Origin: Volvox africanus
Lineage: Eukaryota > Chlorophyta > Chlorophyceae > Chlamydomonadales > Volvocaceae
Length of the DNA: 64,000 bases
Assembly (NCBI GenBank): GCA_030268105.1
Contig: BSDZ01000079.1
Span: 4,446,001 to 4,510,000, forward strand
Direction of reading: 5' to 3'
Shown here piece after piece: positions 50,141 through 62,692 of the stretch. The notes under the pieces were generated by a model. It was not told the DNA's origin. It saw nothing but the letters and a program-made list of their open reading frames with translations, and ran no database searches. Numbering within the stretch: position 1 is the first letter of the stretch; each line of letters opens with the position of its first letter. A program made the translations under genes and the position numbers.

Positions 50141-52520
50141 TATTATTGTTGTGATTATTTTTATAGAATTCCTATTATCATTAAAATAGTCCTTGGAAAT
50201 TGTGTTCTAAAATTTCTCAGTCTATTTAATTATTTGCGCATGCAATCATGCAATCAGCCTAAGACTAAAATCAAAATTCTCTTCAAGATTGGTATTCATT
50301 GGGACCTCTAAGTTCCCTCCCACATTCAAATTCATGTCAATCACGACTGGCGGCGGCTGCACTCGCAGATTCCTACTGCGGCCAACTGCCTGAAACTCAA
50401 ACACCCTCCGCAGGTCGGCTCCGCCCCTCGTGGTCCGGACAGGACATGACAGCCACCAAGGACCCAGCATTGCAACACACCTGAACGATCTCCGTTGCCT
50501 AACTAAGGTTACCTAGCCTCGCGACCACCAGGCGCGCGATTTCCCAACCTAACCTCTGATTACCTGATTAGCGCTGGGTACTCGGAAGACCGGAGTTGTA
50601 TCCTGGCGCCACTGTGAAATAGGTGGCCGCACGCCGGCAAACGAAGACCCAAAGTGGCTACGACGGAGGGTTTATTCCCCCCCCCCTATGTGGGTCTTTA
50701 GGCAGAAGGGGGTCCTTTGTGGTGGAGCTGTGCCGCCGACAAACGCTGCAGCCGCGTCAGGTGCAGCCTCTGAATGTCCTCAGCAGCACCGGTAAGGCTC
50801 ACAGTGTGCTGGCTTTAGCGCTGTAGAAGAACCGGCAGGATGCACGACAGGGGGCCGGCTATAGTAGTAACTGTAAACTTTGCTGAGTTGCCCTGTGGGA
50901 TGCTGAAAAAGGTTGCAGACAGCGGGACGAGGCATGCAAGATCCGTACAAGTGCCAAATGTGTTGGTGCTGGGGCTTGGTTTCGGTTTCTGCTGCAGGCA
51001 TTCTGTTCGGACGGCCGGACGGCCGGACGAAGAAGCCGGTGTCCACCTTGCAGGGGTTCTTCATTTGCGGTTTTGATAAGCGTGCAGACGCCCGGTGTGC
51101 TCCGCGTGCACAAAACTTTGCGTTATATGCCGGGAAAAAAGGCATCGGATGGGGTTGCGTGCTGGCGTGCGGGCATATACGCAGGACGGAAGTGAATGCG
51201 GGATGTGGCAGCCGGTTTTTCGTTTGATACACGGGGACCCTTAGTTAATTTCTGTTACCCTTATCTTCGCAACACCGTCCGATGAGAGTTTCTACTGATG
51301 CATTTGTTGTTCGGTTTGATGGACAATAATGGTGATGATGCCATTTTTGCCCCAGTCATGTGGCAGCCCTGCGGTAGGGTCGATTGGAAGCTGCGCGGGC
51401 ATCACGATCCCGGTGCGAAAAGAAGTGTTTTTTTAAAAGGGGGGTCCGGTGTGCATCTGCGCATGATAGATGGTTCGTAAGGAAAGCCTTGGCGGCGGTG
51501 CGTTGCAGCAAACGTGCAGCCTCTTCGTGCTTTGTTTGAGAGCCTTCAAATAATAAATAAAGCAATGTTATTCACATAGGGAACAAAAATGGCAATCGCC
51601 ATGATCTTCCTCGGGTCGTATACAGTTTCCTTCGGCTTAGCGTGGGCGCTGCCTGAGCTTGGAGGCCGTGGCTGAGGGGTCAACTAAGTTTTTTAATTGT
51701 GCTGATTTTGAAACGATGTGCCGAATCTTTATCACTTAAAGAAGTTAGAGTGCTTTTGCGGAGGGTCTTCCTTGGATTTTGTGGCCTTAAAAAGGCTTGG
51801 TAGTAATTCAAACACTTTTTGGCGGGAATCTCCATGAGGGCGTGCTGGAACACCCAATCAGAAGTGGTAGAAGCGCCGCTGCCACCCCTTCTTATTAGCC
51901 GACTGGTGCAATTGGAACGCTATCCTGATTTGCTGACTGCTGACTCCATCGCCTGGCTAGCTTGCCATCGGATGGGTTGACTGGCTGCTCCCAACTTCCG
52001 ACTTTTTCCCCACTTGCAGTCACACAACAATCTTCCGTGACTGAATTTGGCTGACAGGAATCCTCGCGTGATGTTGTGTATGATGTCCGCAAGTGGTTGA
52101 AAGGACAACGCGTCGTCAAGGCCTTACAAAGGCCTGAAGCGACGTTCCTTTGCTGACACATGACGTTTGCTGCATGACATGTATGACGGACTGACACGCA
52201 CGTAAAGGGCAAAAGGGACAAAAGTACGACCTGCGAGGAAAGATGCGATTTAAGGGAGGGAATGAGCAGAGGAACTCGTGAGGGAAATATTGGGTCAGCG
52301 ATCTTCTCTTCGATGGAACCCCTTGTGGGAGGGAAGTCGCTGCATGACCAGCGCGGAAGGGAGAGAGGGAAGGGAGGTACTCCCCGGGTCATCGGGTCAT
52401 GACTGGTTTTCCAGCAGCTGAAGGGTGACCGAGATTGTGTCTCAATTAATCACAGAACCGTTGCGCGGCACATGGTGGCGGGGAACGGCGAACGTGGACG
52501 TGTATGCGTGTCTGTTTACC

Positions 52521-52627
52521 TGTCTATCTATCTATCTGTCTGTACGTCTGTACGTCTGTATGTATGTACGTACGTATGTATGTATGTATGTATGTATGTA
52601 TGTATGTATGTATGTATGTATGTATGT
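52521..52627. repeat. TATC/TACG/TATG tetranucleotide microsatellite
   Basis: Tetramers run from TATC through TACG to a long TATG array; all frames through it are open and give Cys/Met/Tyr/Val repeats. Confidence 0.96.
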
Positions 52628-53825
52628 GCAGGTGTGTGCGCGCGACGCACGCGCTGACAAGTATGGGAATTAGAACCGTTTTCTTTTCGTGTTTTCATTT
52701 AAATGCCGCTGTCGGGTAGGCTCTCCTGAGAATACGGCACGGAAGTAAATACGGCACGGTATGTATGGCACAGGCTATTTCAGACTCTTAACGACTTGGC
52801 ATAGCGTGCAGTGGAGGGTTGAGGGAGAGCAGGCTTTTATGTATGTATGCATGTTTAAATCTTCTTCCTTCACGAAAGCTAATTTTGCCCTGTTGCCTCT
52901 CCTGCTGGTTCAACTTTCGTTTTCGTTTTGATGTATTAATTTTGCTGTTGCTGTTGACACACCGCCCATCTGTCGGCTGGCGGTGCTGCTCTCCTCACCA
53001 TGAAATCACAGTGAGGAATGCGTGAGAGGAAAATAAAAGGGGGGATAAACGTTCTTTGACGCCCGAATGGATAATCTTCTCCGAAACTGCTCACCAAAAC
53101 ACAACAAGGCTGCTATGGCACATCTTCTAATGGAGCTCCCGATTGGATAGCCTGGATAACCTTGCCGAAAAGCTCGTTGAGGCTCACGGGCCATCCGGGG
53201 TGCCATTGCGGTTGCTGATGTTGATGCCCCGCTAATCCTCCGTTGGTGCAGCAGCTAGCGTTGTGGCCGCATCATGCAGTAGCGCTGTTGGTGTTGGTGT
53301 GGTGCTCCATTGGGGGTTATAATCGGATTTCGTTATTATCGTACATTACCAGCGCTCCTGATTTTACAACGGGACTTTATGGAGCTATTGCGGATTTCGG
53401 AAGTGCCGCAAAGTTCTTGAACATCGTTCGGAGATGGCTGTATGTATCGTGGGGGTAATGTGGAGGTGCTGATGGCAGTGTAGCCGCATGTGTCCCGTCC
53501 CGTCCGGTCCGATCCCGTCCGGTCCGGTGTGATGTGTAAAAGGCGGACACGAGAATCCTTGTGGATTGCGGGAAGCTGCTGTATTGTACGGTGAGAAGTG
53601 GCGACCGCTTCAAAGGGGACCTTTCTGAATATGCCAGGCGGCAGCGGCGACGGTGACACGGACAGCTGACAACGGACGTTTCCCATATTTTGATGCGCGA
53701 GTCGTCTTTGTTTTTCCCTTCACTCAAAACCTCCATGACCTGAAGATATGCCTGGGTCGGCCGGGACATGTTGGGGTGGGCTGAACTGAGCTCGAAGTCA
53801 TGTGTAGCTCATCTGACCAAAGTTG

Positions 53826-53850
53826 CGGCGCCTCATCTGATGAGGCGCCG
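53826..53850. repeat. near-perfect 12-bp palindrome
   Basis: cggcgcctcatc, one spacer base, then gatgaggcgccg. It could extrude as a cruciform or bind a dimeric factor; no gene is linked to it. Confidence 0.9.
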
Positions 53851-53958
53851 CCACCAAAACCGTCTTCAATCGCCCACTGTTGCGACGGAGTCCTAGTTTT
53901 GATGCAGCTTGTTATCATTCATGCATGGGTATGCTTCTCTTGTGGGGCAAGGTTGTTG

Positions 53959-53990
53959 AGAGGTGAGGTGAGGTGAGGTGAGGTGAGGTG
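53959..53990. repeat. AGGTG pentamer array
   Basis: Six consecutive AGGTG units. Related GT- and CGTCC-rich repeats lie at 53495-53527 and hexamers (GTATGC) at about 54037-54078. Confidence 0.93.
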
Positions 53991-56900
53991 ACGTGCCTGT
54001 CTTTGTGCCTTTCAGACTGACCCGTCGTTATGTACGCGTATGCGTATGCGTATGTGTATGCATATGCATATGCGTATGCGCGCGAAGAGTTGCGTTGAGT
54101 TGTTTTTCTGTGCCCCTCTCCCTCGCGTCTACATCGTGCGCCTTCGTTGCTGCGAGCACACGTTCGAATTCTCTCACACACATATACACATACACATGCA
54201 CACACACGCACTCTCTCTCTCCTCTCTGTGTCTTCTCCTCCTCGTCTGATGTCTCTAAATCGAATAGTATTCGTTTCGTGTGGATTTCGCCTACAACGTT
54301 TTCTACCCCCATATTTCCAATACCGTCTACAGCTCTTTTTATCTTAAAATGCGTGCTAAGGTTGGCGCCTAGGAAAGTGCTCCTATGCTGTGAAGTTGAC
54401 CTCACATCACACACACACATATATATATATAGCTATAGCTATCCGTCGGAATGGTAACAACAACACCCGTGTCGGATAGCGTTCTCTGATCTCTGTGTTT
54501 GTGTGATTACGGACGCACGCTTGTGTTTACGGCCCAGCAACCTCGTCAGGTTGATGCGTGCCATTGCTGGTGGTGGCTTAATTTCTCCCCTTAAAAAGGG
54601 CCATATATACATGATATCTCTCGTGTCGTGGTTTCGAAATTTTCAACTTGAGCGGTTTTATGGCGATTTTCCGCAGCTTCTGCTTCCGCTTTCCCTTGCC
54701 GCTTTCCGATCCATCTGCAGTGCTGCGGGTTCTCGTTATAATCTGGTCTGTGATGTTGACGATAAAATGGTGGTGATAGCGATGATGGGCGATCCGGAGC
54801 CCTGGGGGCTTGACTCCTTCCTTGTACGACGGCGACCTTTGCCATGTACCCTCCATCCATCCGTACTCTCCGTCCTTGGTCCTTGTACCTCGCGTGGGTT
54901 TCGGAGCTAGGGTTTCAGTTTGGAGCCAAACTCCCCATCGACGATAATGTTATGATGTTGCCGCAGGGATGATATGATAAAATATAAAGAACTACAACTG
55001 CAACTGTTTTGGATTTATTCCCAACATGTCCTGAGATGTTATTTGAGTTAGCTGAGGTATTGCTAGTGCTATTTTGAGGCAGTAGCAGCGGTCAAGAGAG
55101 CCTTGTATGTGACAGTTGGCCAGGACATATGATTGTTGAACTGAGGCATGTACGACATAGACATCGTGTTCCATCTCTACGTGGTGTTTACAGATGGCAC
55201 CACATCTCTAGAATTGTAACACTCGTTTTGCAAATGGTGACGATGATGGCGAAGTCACAACCTTAAGCAATGAGGTTGAGGTGCATGTTCCGTGTCCTGA
55301 CCACGCATGAGACTTGCTTACAACCCACACCAAGCGCATTTCTGACAGGACTCCCTTCGCCTCTTCTTTCCGTTCAAGTCTTTTGGGGCTTCTCCTCTTC
55401 TTCGCCCAGCCTAACCCAGCAACTAATGGCAGCATGCAGTATGAATGTGTCGGGCAGTTGTGTTATTATACCTGTCATAACAGCTTAGAGCAGCTGAGAG
55501 GCAGAGCGAATTCCCACAACGCCCATTAGTATGATTGTGAAAAGGGAAGAAGCCAAAGGGCTTGGGGGCGTTTATGGAGCGATCGAGACCCATATGCCAC
55601 ATGGCGTCTGCGCGGTTGCAGCAGGCCTTGTGTTATAACCTCATTGTACAAATCGCACATGACGACACGAAGATACTCGCTTCCGCCTCCCCTCGGTATC
55701 GTACCATGCCGTACCATATCCTACCGCGTGCCGTAAATTCAAACGAAGCTTCACATCAGCGACAAACCCAGAAACGCACTTTGAAGTTTTATTTTCCGTT
55801 ATTTTTCCTTTTCTTTTTATTTGATCGGCCTTTATAAGATGATGAGTGAGTGGTGTCCAATAGCACCACAGCACAACTTCCTATACTTAAGCTACATCCA
55901 AGAAAACATTCAAGTCTCCACTACATTTCCTTCGTTGCCTCACCACGCCTACACACCGACTTCGGCATATATATGGTTGCACGATTAGATTTGAGCACAT
56001 GAACCTACAAACAAAGCAATTGACTTCACGATCCTGCCCCTCATGGCCCTTAGCTGCCGACGCAAGACCATACATAGCTCGAGAGCGCGAGTGACTATTC
56101 GATGTTGTACGAGCAAGCGTTGTGTCGTGCGCCCCTGGCGCTTCCGCACCATTCATTCCCGACCATATATAGGGCTCCCCACGCATGCAGTCTTCGAGAG
56201 TTTGCCACCAACAAGGCGAATCCGAATAACGAACCTTCAATATGCATATATCCTGTTTAGGATACCACCTCTACTATATATAGAGAATGTAGGGGCGATT
56301 TCTAAAAGGCCTGACGACATACAATATTCAGTTTCCGGACACACCGTTGAATCCAACAATGCAAGCCAGGCGAAAACCAAGTTTTGAGGTTCGGGTGCGA
56401 ACCAGCCTACCTCATGTGGGAGGACAAAACAGCTGGTTTCGCACCAGACTTACCCATCGTACACTGCTTGAACGTGTACGACATATACCATGTACCGGCT
56501 TGGGGCCGGTTTTAAACCGGTCACCGAGCAAGGTGAGTGGCACCACCATAGCTGGATTGATGCCGCTGAACACGAACATGCCGAAACACCCACACGATGT
56601 CATCGATCGCGCACCACTGCACGTCATCAAAACGCATTCAAGTATCAAGGAACGTATCGCAAACAACACGATGAACAAAGGGAAGGGAACATAAGCTCAT
56701 ACGCACGCACACATCGCATTTTTATCAAGCTGCAGCGATAACCTCATGTAAAACACTTGCCGTACACGTGGCGAGTGCTACTGTCATGTAGGTATATCTT
56801 CCATCATGCAAATATCCTTCTAATCCTTAAACCCGAACGGCGTCGCGCCGCACCGCTCCAGACGGAGCACGCCTGTGACACAACTTATTGTCGCCAGCCC

Positions 56901-58104
56901 GACATGCCCTGCCTCCACAGGGTACCGCCCGCACAGCTGCTGCCGATATTTCCCAACCTGATCGGACACCGTCTCCTCCCGGAATCCCTCACCCGGGACC
57001 GGCGCCCCCCTCCCGCCGGCATGGAAGTGTGGTGTGCGGCATTTCACGGGGACGCGACTCCGGAGTGAAACACAAGCCCACAGAAACAGCGCCGCCTCCC
57101 CTTCTGGAGAGGGCTTTCCTCAAACCCCAAACCCGAAGACCGATTCCAACCAAACCCCCGAAGCGCAGAAGCTGTTGTCCTTCTGCATGTGTTTGCGAAA
57201 GGTCACTCAAATCCGCCACTTTGTCCCTTCCCTTCAGATCGTGAGTGTGACCCCCGGCGACCGCCGCGTTCTGGCTGCCTCCTGGATGAATGTCTAAGGT
57301 CGCGATGTCGAACTGCTGCTGGGTGCTGGATGAAGGGGCGCCCAAAACCACGCCGAGAGCGCACCGAAACCAGCCCAGCGGAATGCAACCCAACCTGATT
57401 TCACTTTTGCGCGTGTCGCATACATTTATCTATAACTTCAAAAAAACATCGTTAAGAAAATTCCCCCTCTCCACCGGGGACTCAATGTCGTGGTTTTCCA
57501 CCCCCTCCCCTTTTGTCCCCCCCGTGATCCCCCCCGTTGGAGTAATGAAGGGTATGAACTCATATCCCATCCCCCACTTTTTGGACCCCACCCCCACCCC
57601 CCACACAAATCATTGCATACAAATCCGCAAGGAACTGGCCCACCTGCCTCCCGAACTCTCCGGAACATTTGCCCATTTGCTGCACGATTACCATGCACGC
57701 ATACATCACACATCCCCTGCCGAACAGCTCTCTCCCTTACCCCTGCTCGCTCACCCATCCACCGCCCGCTCCCCCCCCCTCACACACACACCTCACCGCA
57801 AAATCCACGGCGCTACCCCCCAGGCCCCCCCCGCCTGCGGGGTATTGGTGATGGTGATGGTGTTGGTGGGTCGGTGTATTTCGGAGCCTCTCCTCAACAC
57901 CGCCGAGGGCTGGGTGGTGGTGTGATGTGGGGAGAGGCCGGCGGACACGGAGGCACGAGCCATCCCTCCCATTCGGCTCGGGGGGGGGAAGGGGCGTCAC
58001 GAAAGGGGTGCGGCTCCGAAACACTGGGTTTGAACATGGCTTGCTCCGAAGAAAGCTCAGACCCCGGAGCGGCCTTTCTTTCCTCCCCCTCCCTACCCCC
58101 TCCC

Positions 58105-61100
58105 CTAGCTTCCCACCGCCTCCGACCGCTGACCCCCTCCATCCTCCGGCAGCACCCTGTCCCCCGACCAAAGGGACCAGACGAGGGCCCCCGCCACGTA
58201 GTGGAAGGCGGTGATGCCGAAGACCAGGGGCCAGGAACCGGTGGTCTGCAGCGAATGGAGGTTGCGGGAGGTGCTGGTAGGATCAATCCATGGCAAGCCG
58301 GGAAGTACGAGCGGCGGTTACCGTCTAGGTTTCAGAGACTGGCACGTCCGGATCCTCGCTGACCTCTCCACCTCGAATGATTTCGGTACATCTCCCTCGC
58401 CCTCCCTCCCACCACCTCGCCTGTGCACATGCACACGTCCTCCCGCCCCTTCCCCCAAAACACAGCAGGACTTCTTCCCCTCCCCTCCCCTCCCTCACCA
58501 CACCGCACCTGCAGCAAGTAACCGGTGACCGGGACGGACACCAACCCGGCCAACGTCGCCGCCGTGTTGCCCGCTCCGAAGACAAGTCCCGCGTTACGCG
58601 GGGCCACATCCAGGTGGCTGGCTGATACCCCTCCCAGGGTGAGCGCCGAGAAGCCGAGACCCAGCGTGATGAGACCGGAGGCCAGGGAGGCGGAGGCGCC
58701 CACCAGGGGCGACACGGCCAAACACAAACAGGCAGCCGGGCCCAGCATGCCAGCCACCTTTCACGCAGGATTGGGGTTGGGGTTATACACCGCGGGGGAG
58801 GGGAACGGCGCGCGAGGCGAACGAACCCGAATTAGGGCTCGTGCATCAAGAGCGGACAGGTCTTATGCAGCGGTAACAGACAAGTAGTTGGTCTGTTGAT
58901 GTGATCTCTGAAGCGGAAACAGAACACGACGCCGATCAATTGTCGTACAGACCCCAGAAGGGAAGGGGGAGGTGCTAGGGTTGGGGCAAATGTGGGGTTA
59001 TAAGGATTGTATTGAGGTGAGGCATAGACGGTCGATGGGCAATGGGCTATTTGGTGTTCAAATAATCATAATCATAGGGTTCTTGTTCGGTCGTACACAG
59101 ACAGGTGGTCGTTGTCGTGATGGGATCTGGGACATCCGCGGGAAAACCCGCACGCACACGTACACATACATACACACACATACATCTTCGAGCGCACCAT
59201 GAGACCTCTGGATTTTCTCTGGCGCGCATTCCCACACTGCTCCCTCCGATCCCCACAAAACGACAGACACCTCACCTGTAGAATCTTACGCACAGTCCCA
59301 ACCCGCCAACCCGAGCGAATCAAGTAGTCCGCCAAAAATCCCGTGGCGGCGCCCAGACCGCCTTGGAAAACGTACGGCAACAGCGTGTACGACCCCAAAT
59401 CCGACAATTGGATATGGTAAAAGTCGGAGAAGAAAGTCGGCAGCCAGTTTAGCAATCCGTACATTCCCCAGCTCTGCGCATACTGAGCGACGCATATCGC
59501 CCAAACCTCCCGCCGCCGCAACAGGGCCCAGGGCCGGCTGCCGTCGCCGCTGACGGCGACCTCTGCCGCTACATCCCCCGCCGCCGCCGGCGGTGCCGCC
59601 ACCTGGGGCTGAAACTTATCAACCGTTTGGATCGGTAGCCAAAGCGGCAGCCACAGCAGCGCGAGGCCGGCGAACGAGTAAAACACCCACTGCAGGCGGG
59701 AGGGAAGGGGAGGGTAAGTGCGTGCCTTGATAGAAATACGGGGAGGCGGGGGGTGGGTGGTAAATACACAAGACCTGACACTGCCGCGCCAGAGGAGAAG
59801 GGGAGGGTGTATTGAAGAGGGATAGCGGAAGCGAAGGGAAGTGGATGGGGGCCACCGGAAGGCACTAGGAGATGCCGAGGGAAGGTCGTGTAGGGGTGAT
59901 GGATGGATGGATTCAGATGTCGTGAAGATGAGCGATTTGTACCTGTCCTGAGTGTATGTTATTTCCCCCTTCATCATCCCTCAACTACCCAAGTGCCCAA
60001 ACACACATACAAATACCCAAAGTAACCCCTCCCCCGCCCCATCCAACCCCGTAACGGCAACCCTTAGACACACGCATACACACACACGCACACAACCAGC
60101 CTTACCTCCCAGCCAAAATTACTTATGATTAAGGGGCTTATGCCAAAGGCCAATGCTGTGCCCGCGTACGACGCGGCCGTGACGATACCCACCGCCGTCG
60201 TCTGATTGTGGACCGGCACATTGCGAGCTGCGGGGTTGCAAGAGTTCAGCAGTTAGGTTCGTTGGAAGTTAGGCCGTTAGGGCCGAGCAGCAGCAGGAAA
60301 AGGAATGAGTGGGGCTCATGAAGCCCAGGCAAGTGCTTCTGGGGTGGTGGTGGTAGTTGCTGTAGCCGCAAGGAGCAAACAATCCATTATGGGTCGTATT
60401 AATCAGCCCTCGTCCCTCAGACCGCAACGCAGCTTTGTAGCTACGCCTCTTTCCCCTATCAGGATGCCCCTCCTCGTTCCTCGTCCCTCCCGGCAACCTC
60501 CGCTCGCTTACCAATGAGGGAGTGGATGGAGGGGAACGCAACTCCCTCCCCCACACCCAGCATCACACGTGACAGCAGCAGTGGCAGGGTGCCGGCAGCG
60601 GCGGCCGCGGGGGTGGCGTACGTGAACAGCGACCAGACTGCAGGAGGCGGTCCGCAAAGGGTGGGGTGGTGCGGGGGGATGTGAGCAGCGGACCTCAGGG
60701 TGAAGTGCGAGGCGGGGAGAGGAGGGCTCCAGGGAGCACCAGTGGGCGGAGGGCAGCGAAACGGGCGCAATGGCCTCCCCTCCCCTCCCCCACTTCCGCC
60801 GTAAAACCCTAAAACCTGACACGTTACACCGCCCGCGGACCCGCCCCTTGCTCTACCGGCTTTGCTCTCCAGACTCACGTGTGCGTGCGCGTGTGTGTTT
60901 GGGGCGCGTCTTCAGAGGACTGAATGCCGCCCCGCCCTCCCACCCCCGTTTCCCGAGGCCGAGCCCGAGGACCCACGTGCAACGCCCGCCGCCAGCACCA
61001 TCTTTCCGCCGTACTGATCCGCCAGCTTGCCGCCCAATATCTGGGTGGTAGCGTAGCCGCCAAAAAACACAGACAGGACCACCCCCTGATACGCCTGTCG

Positions 61101-62692
61101 AAATAAAGAGGCGCGTAAGGCGCGATAGGGTTAGGTTCGGTAGGGTTGTTAGCGTTTGAACGGATGGATGCAAAAGATTGGAAAATGCGGTTGAGATATG
61201 CGCGGGAGAACGAAACATCGCAACGTGTCGCATGACGAGCGGAAACAGCAACACAAGACATCGGATACTCGCCCCGGCCCAGGATAGGATAGCGATGATG
61301 GGAACGAGAACGAGATTGCCGCCTCCAGCCCCGGCCCGGGGGAGAGACGGCCCTGCGTGCCCTCCACACCCTACACATTCTGATTGCCGCTTCACTCCCC
61401 CAGCCTTCTCCCGGCCGCCCCCCCTAGGCGGCTGGTAATCCCGGAGGCCGATCTGATCTCTCCATCAGCTCAGCTCAACTCCCAGTGACCCGCCTCCCTC
61501 CCCCTCCACCAACCCGCATCTCCCCACCTCCCTCCCCACCTACCTCCTCATCAGCCGCAATTTTGAATACGTCTTTAGTGAAACGAAACCCCCGTTCGAT
61601 CCGATACCCCTCAACTCCCCTTCCCCCCCCCACATAGCCTACTTAGGCCGCCCTATGATGGGAAGCCAGGGCCCATCAAGTCTTAATCAGGCAACCCACC
61701 TTATCCCAGCCAAATTGCTGCGCCATCGGCAGCACCGCAGTGGACATGTTGGAGCGGTCGGCGTAGCAGATGACCACCCCCAACGTGCAGAGCGCCACCT
61801 GCGGGGTCGTGCGGGAGAAGAAGGGGTGGCAGGAGGCGGGTGGGCAGGAAGGGAGCGACTGCTCGTCCAATGACAGAGGATGTCTGACTCGGTGCAGCCG
61901 CGGCCTCATGCACAAGTGAAGCCAGGACAGAACAGAGGGCCTGCCGCTATCTCTCCCTCTCTTTCTACCTCGTACTCTCCTCTCTTCCCCTCACTCCATT
62001 TCCCCCTTCTCTGCTCCTCTTTACGCCCTTCTCCGAAACCAGAACGCCAACTGTCAACGGTCGCGCCTCACCAGATACTCCCACTTGAAGCCCGAGGGAG
62101 GTCCCGGCTCGTGGGGGCCTCGAAGGGCCTCGCGAGTTGTGTAGGTGGGGGACCTGCAGCGGGAGGGGGGGAGGGAGCAGGTGGGAGCGGGCGGGAGGGG
62201 AGGGGAAGACGAGTAAACAAGGCCCGATGCCCGATACCGCTGTAGAAGCTGCTGTGAAGATGGCTATACGATTTGACTAACCGCGATGGCGAGAGGGGGG
62301 CGGTATTTATCTCCGGCCGAGGTGCATGAGTGCAGCGCGTGCCCGAATAAGCACCATATCTCCGCAATGGATTTCCGCAAAGTGCCATATGTTTCACCTT
62401 TGGCGCGATTGTCTGTTCTGCCAGCGACAGGATGTGAGGTTGGGTGGGATGAAAGGAGCCGGTCCAGGCAGAACGGAGGAGAAGGCGTTGGAGGCGGCTA
62501 GCGATACATACTGACCTATTGTGAATGGATGAAAAGAGGGACAGGAAAAGGCAAGCTAGTGCATGATCTGCGCCCAGATGGTACTCAATCGATTATTCCG
62601 ACTCCCTGATTACCGACATAAGAATGAGCAGCGAAGTCAATCAGCTTCACGAGGCTCCAATCGCACCTTGCTAAGAGAGGAGGGCTTTCCAT
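58105..62692 (-). CDS. SLC17/PHT4-type anion transporter (MFS)
   Basis: Nine exons join in phase: ...-62667, 62153-62072, 61798-61700, 61094-60977, 60637-60512, 60227-60106, 59689-59276, 58757-58509, 58245-58105; at least 458 residues. This is a twelve-helix major-facilitator carrier; plant PHT4 relatives move phosphate or organic anions, often at plastid membranes. Visible marks: LVALCTLGVVICYADRSNMS (helix 1 and the RSNMS motif), FFGGYATTQILGGKLADQYG (helix 2 to the loop 2-3 motif), LLLSRVMLGVGEGVAFPSIH (helix 4), YAGTALAFGISPLIISNFGW, YGLLNWLPTFFSDFYHIQLS and FLADYLIRSGWR, then the last helices (SWPLVFGITAFHYVAGALVW). The 5' end is not settled: ATG 62692 gives a short leader (MESPPLLAR), but the same frame is open to 62932 with a Ser/Arg-rich, transit-like sequence lacking an ATG, so an upstream first exon is likely. 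Plastid targeting is inferred only. Confidence 0.9.
62191..62290 (-). repeat. introner-like repeat, copy A (SLC17 first resolved intron)
   Basis: Plus strand gaagacgagtaaacaaggcc, gataccgctgtagaagctgc, tgtgaagatggctatacg, gactaaccgcgatgg. In gene sense it ends in a long pyrimidine tract that runs straight to the acceptor at 62154. Confidence 0.75.

Larger units (their letters stand above)
50450..58104. other. long spacer, no confident gene
   Basis: Holds the 3' region of the bZIP gene and the region past the SLC17 stop. Open frames are short and lack motifs. Two minus-strand stretches look slightly protein-like but have no acceptable splice context: 56826-57047 (contains EETVSDQVGKYRQQLCGRYP and ends LRLERCGATPFGFKD before a stop) and 56412-56678 (contains MFVFSGINPAMVVPLTLLGD). 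Microsatellites and a palindrome are listed separately. Confidence 0.45.

Noticed and set aside
57490..58362. 290-codon plus-strand frame
   Set aside because: Antisense to the last SLC17 exon and its pyrimidine-rich 3' flank; low-complexity Pro/Ser/His.
59072..59977. 301-codon minus frame as one gene
   Set aside because: The carrier exon inside it is bounded by clear splice sites at 59689 and 59276; the ends are intronic.
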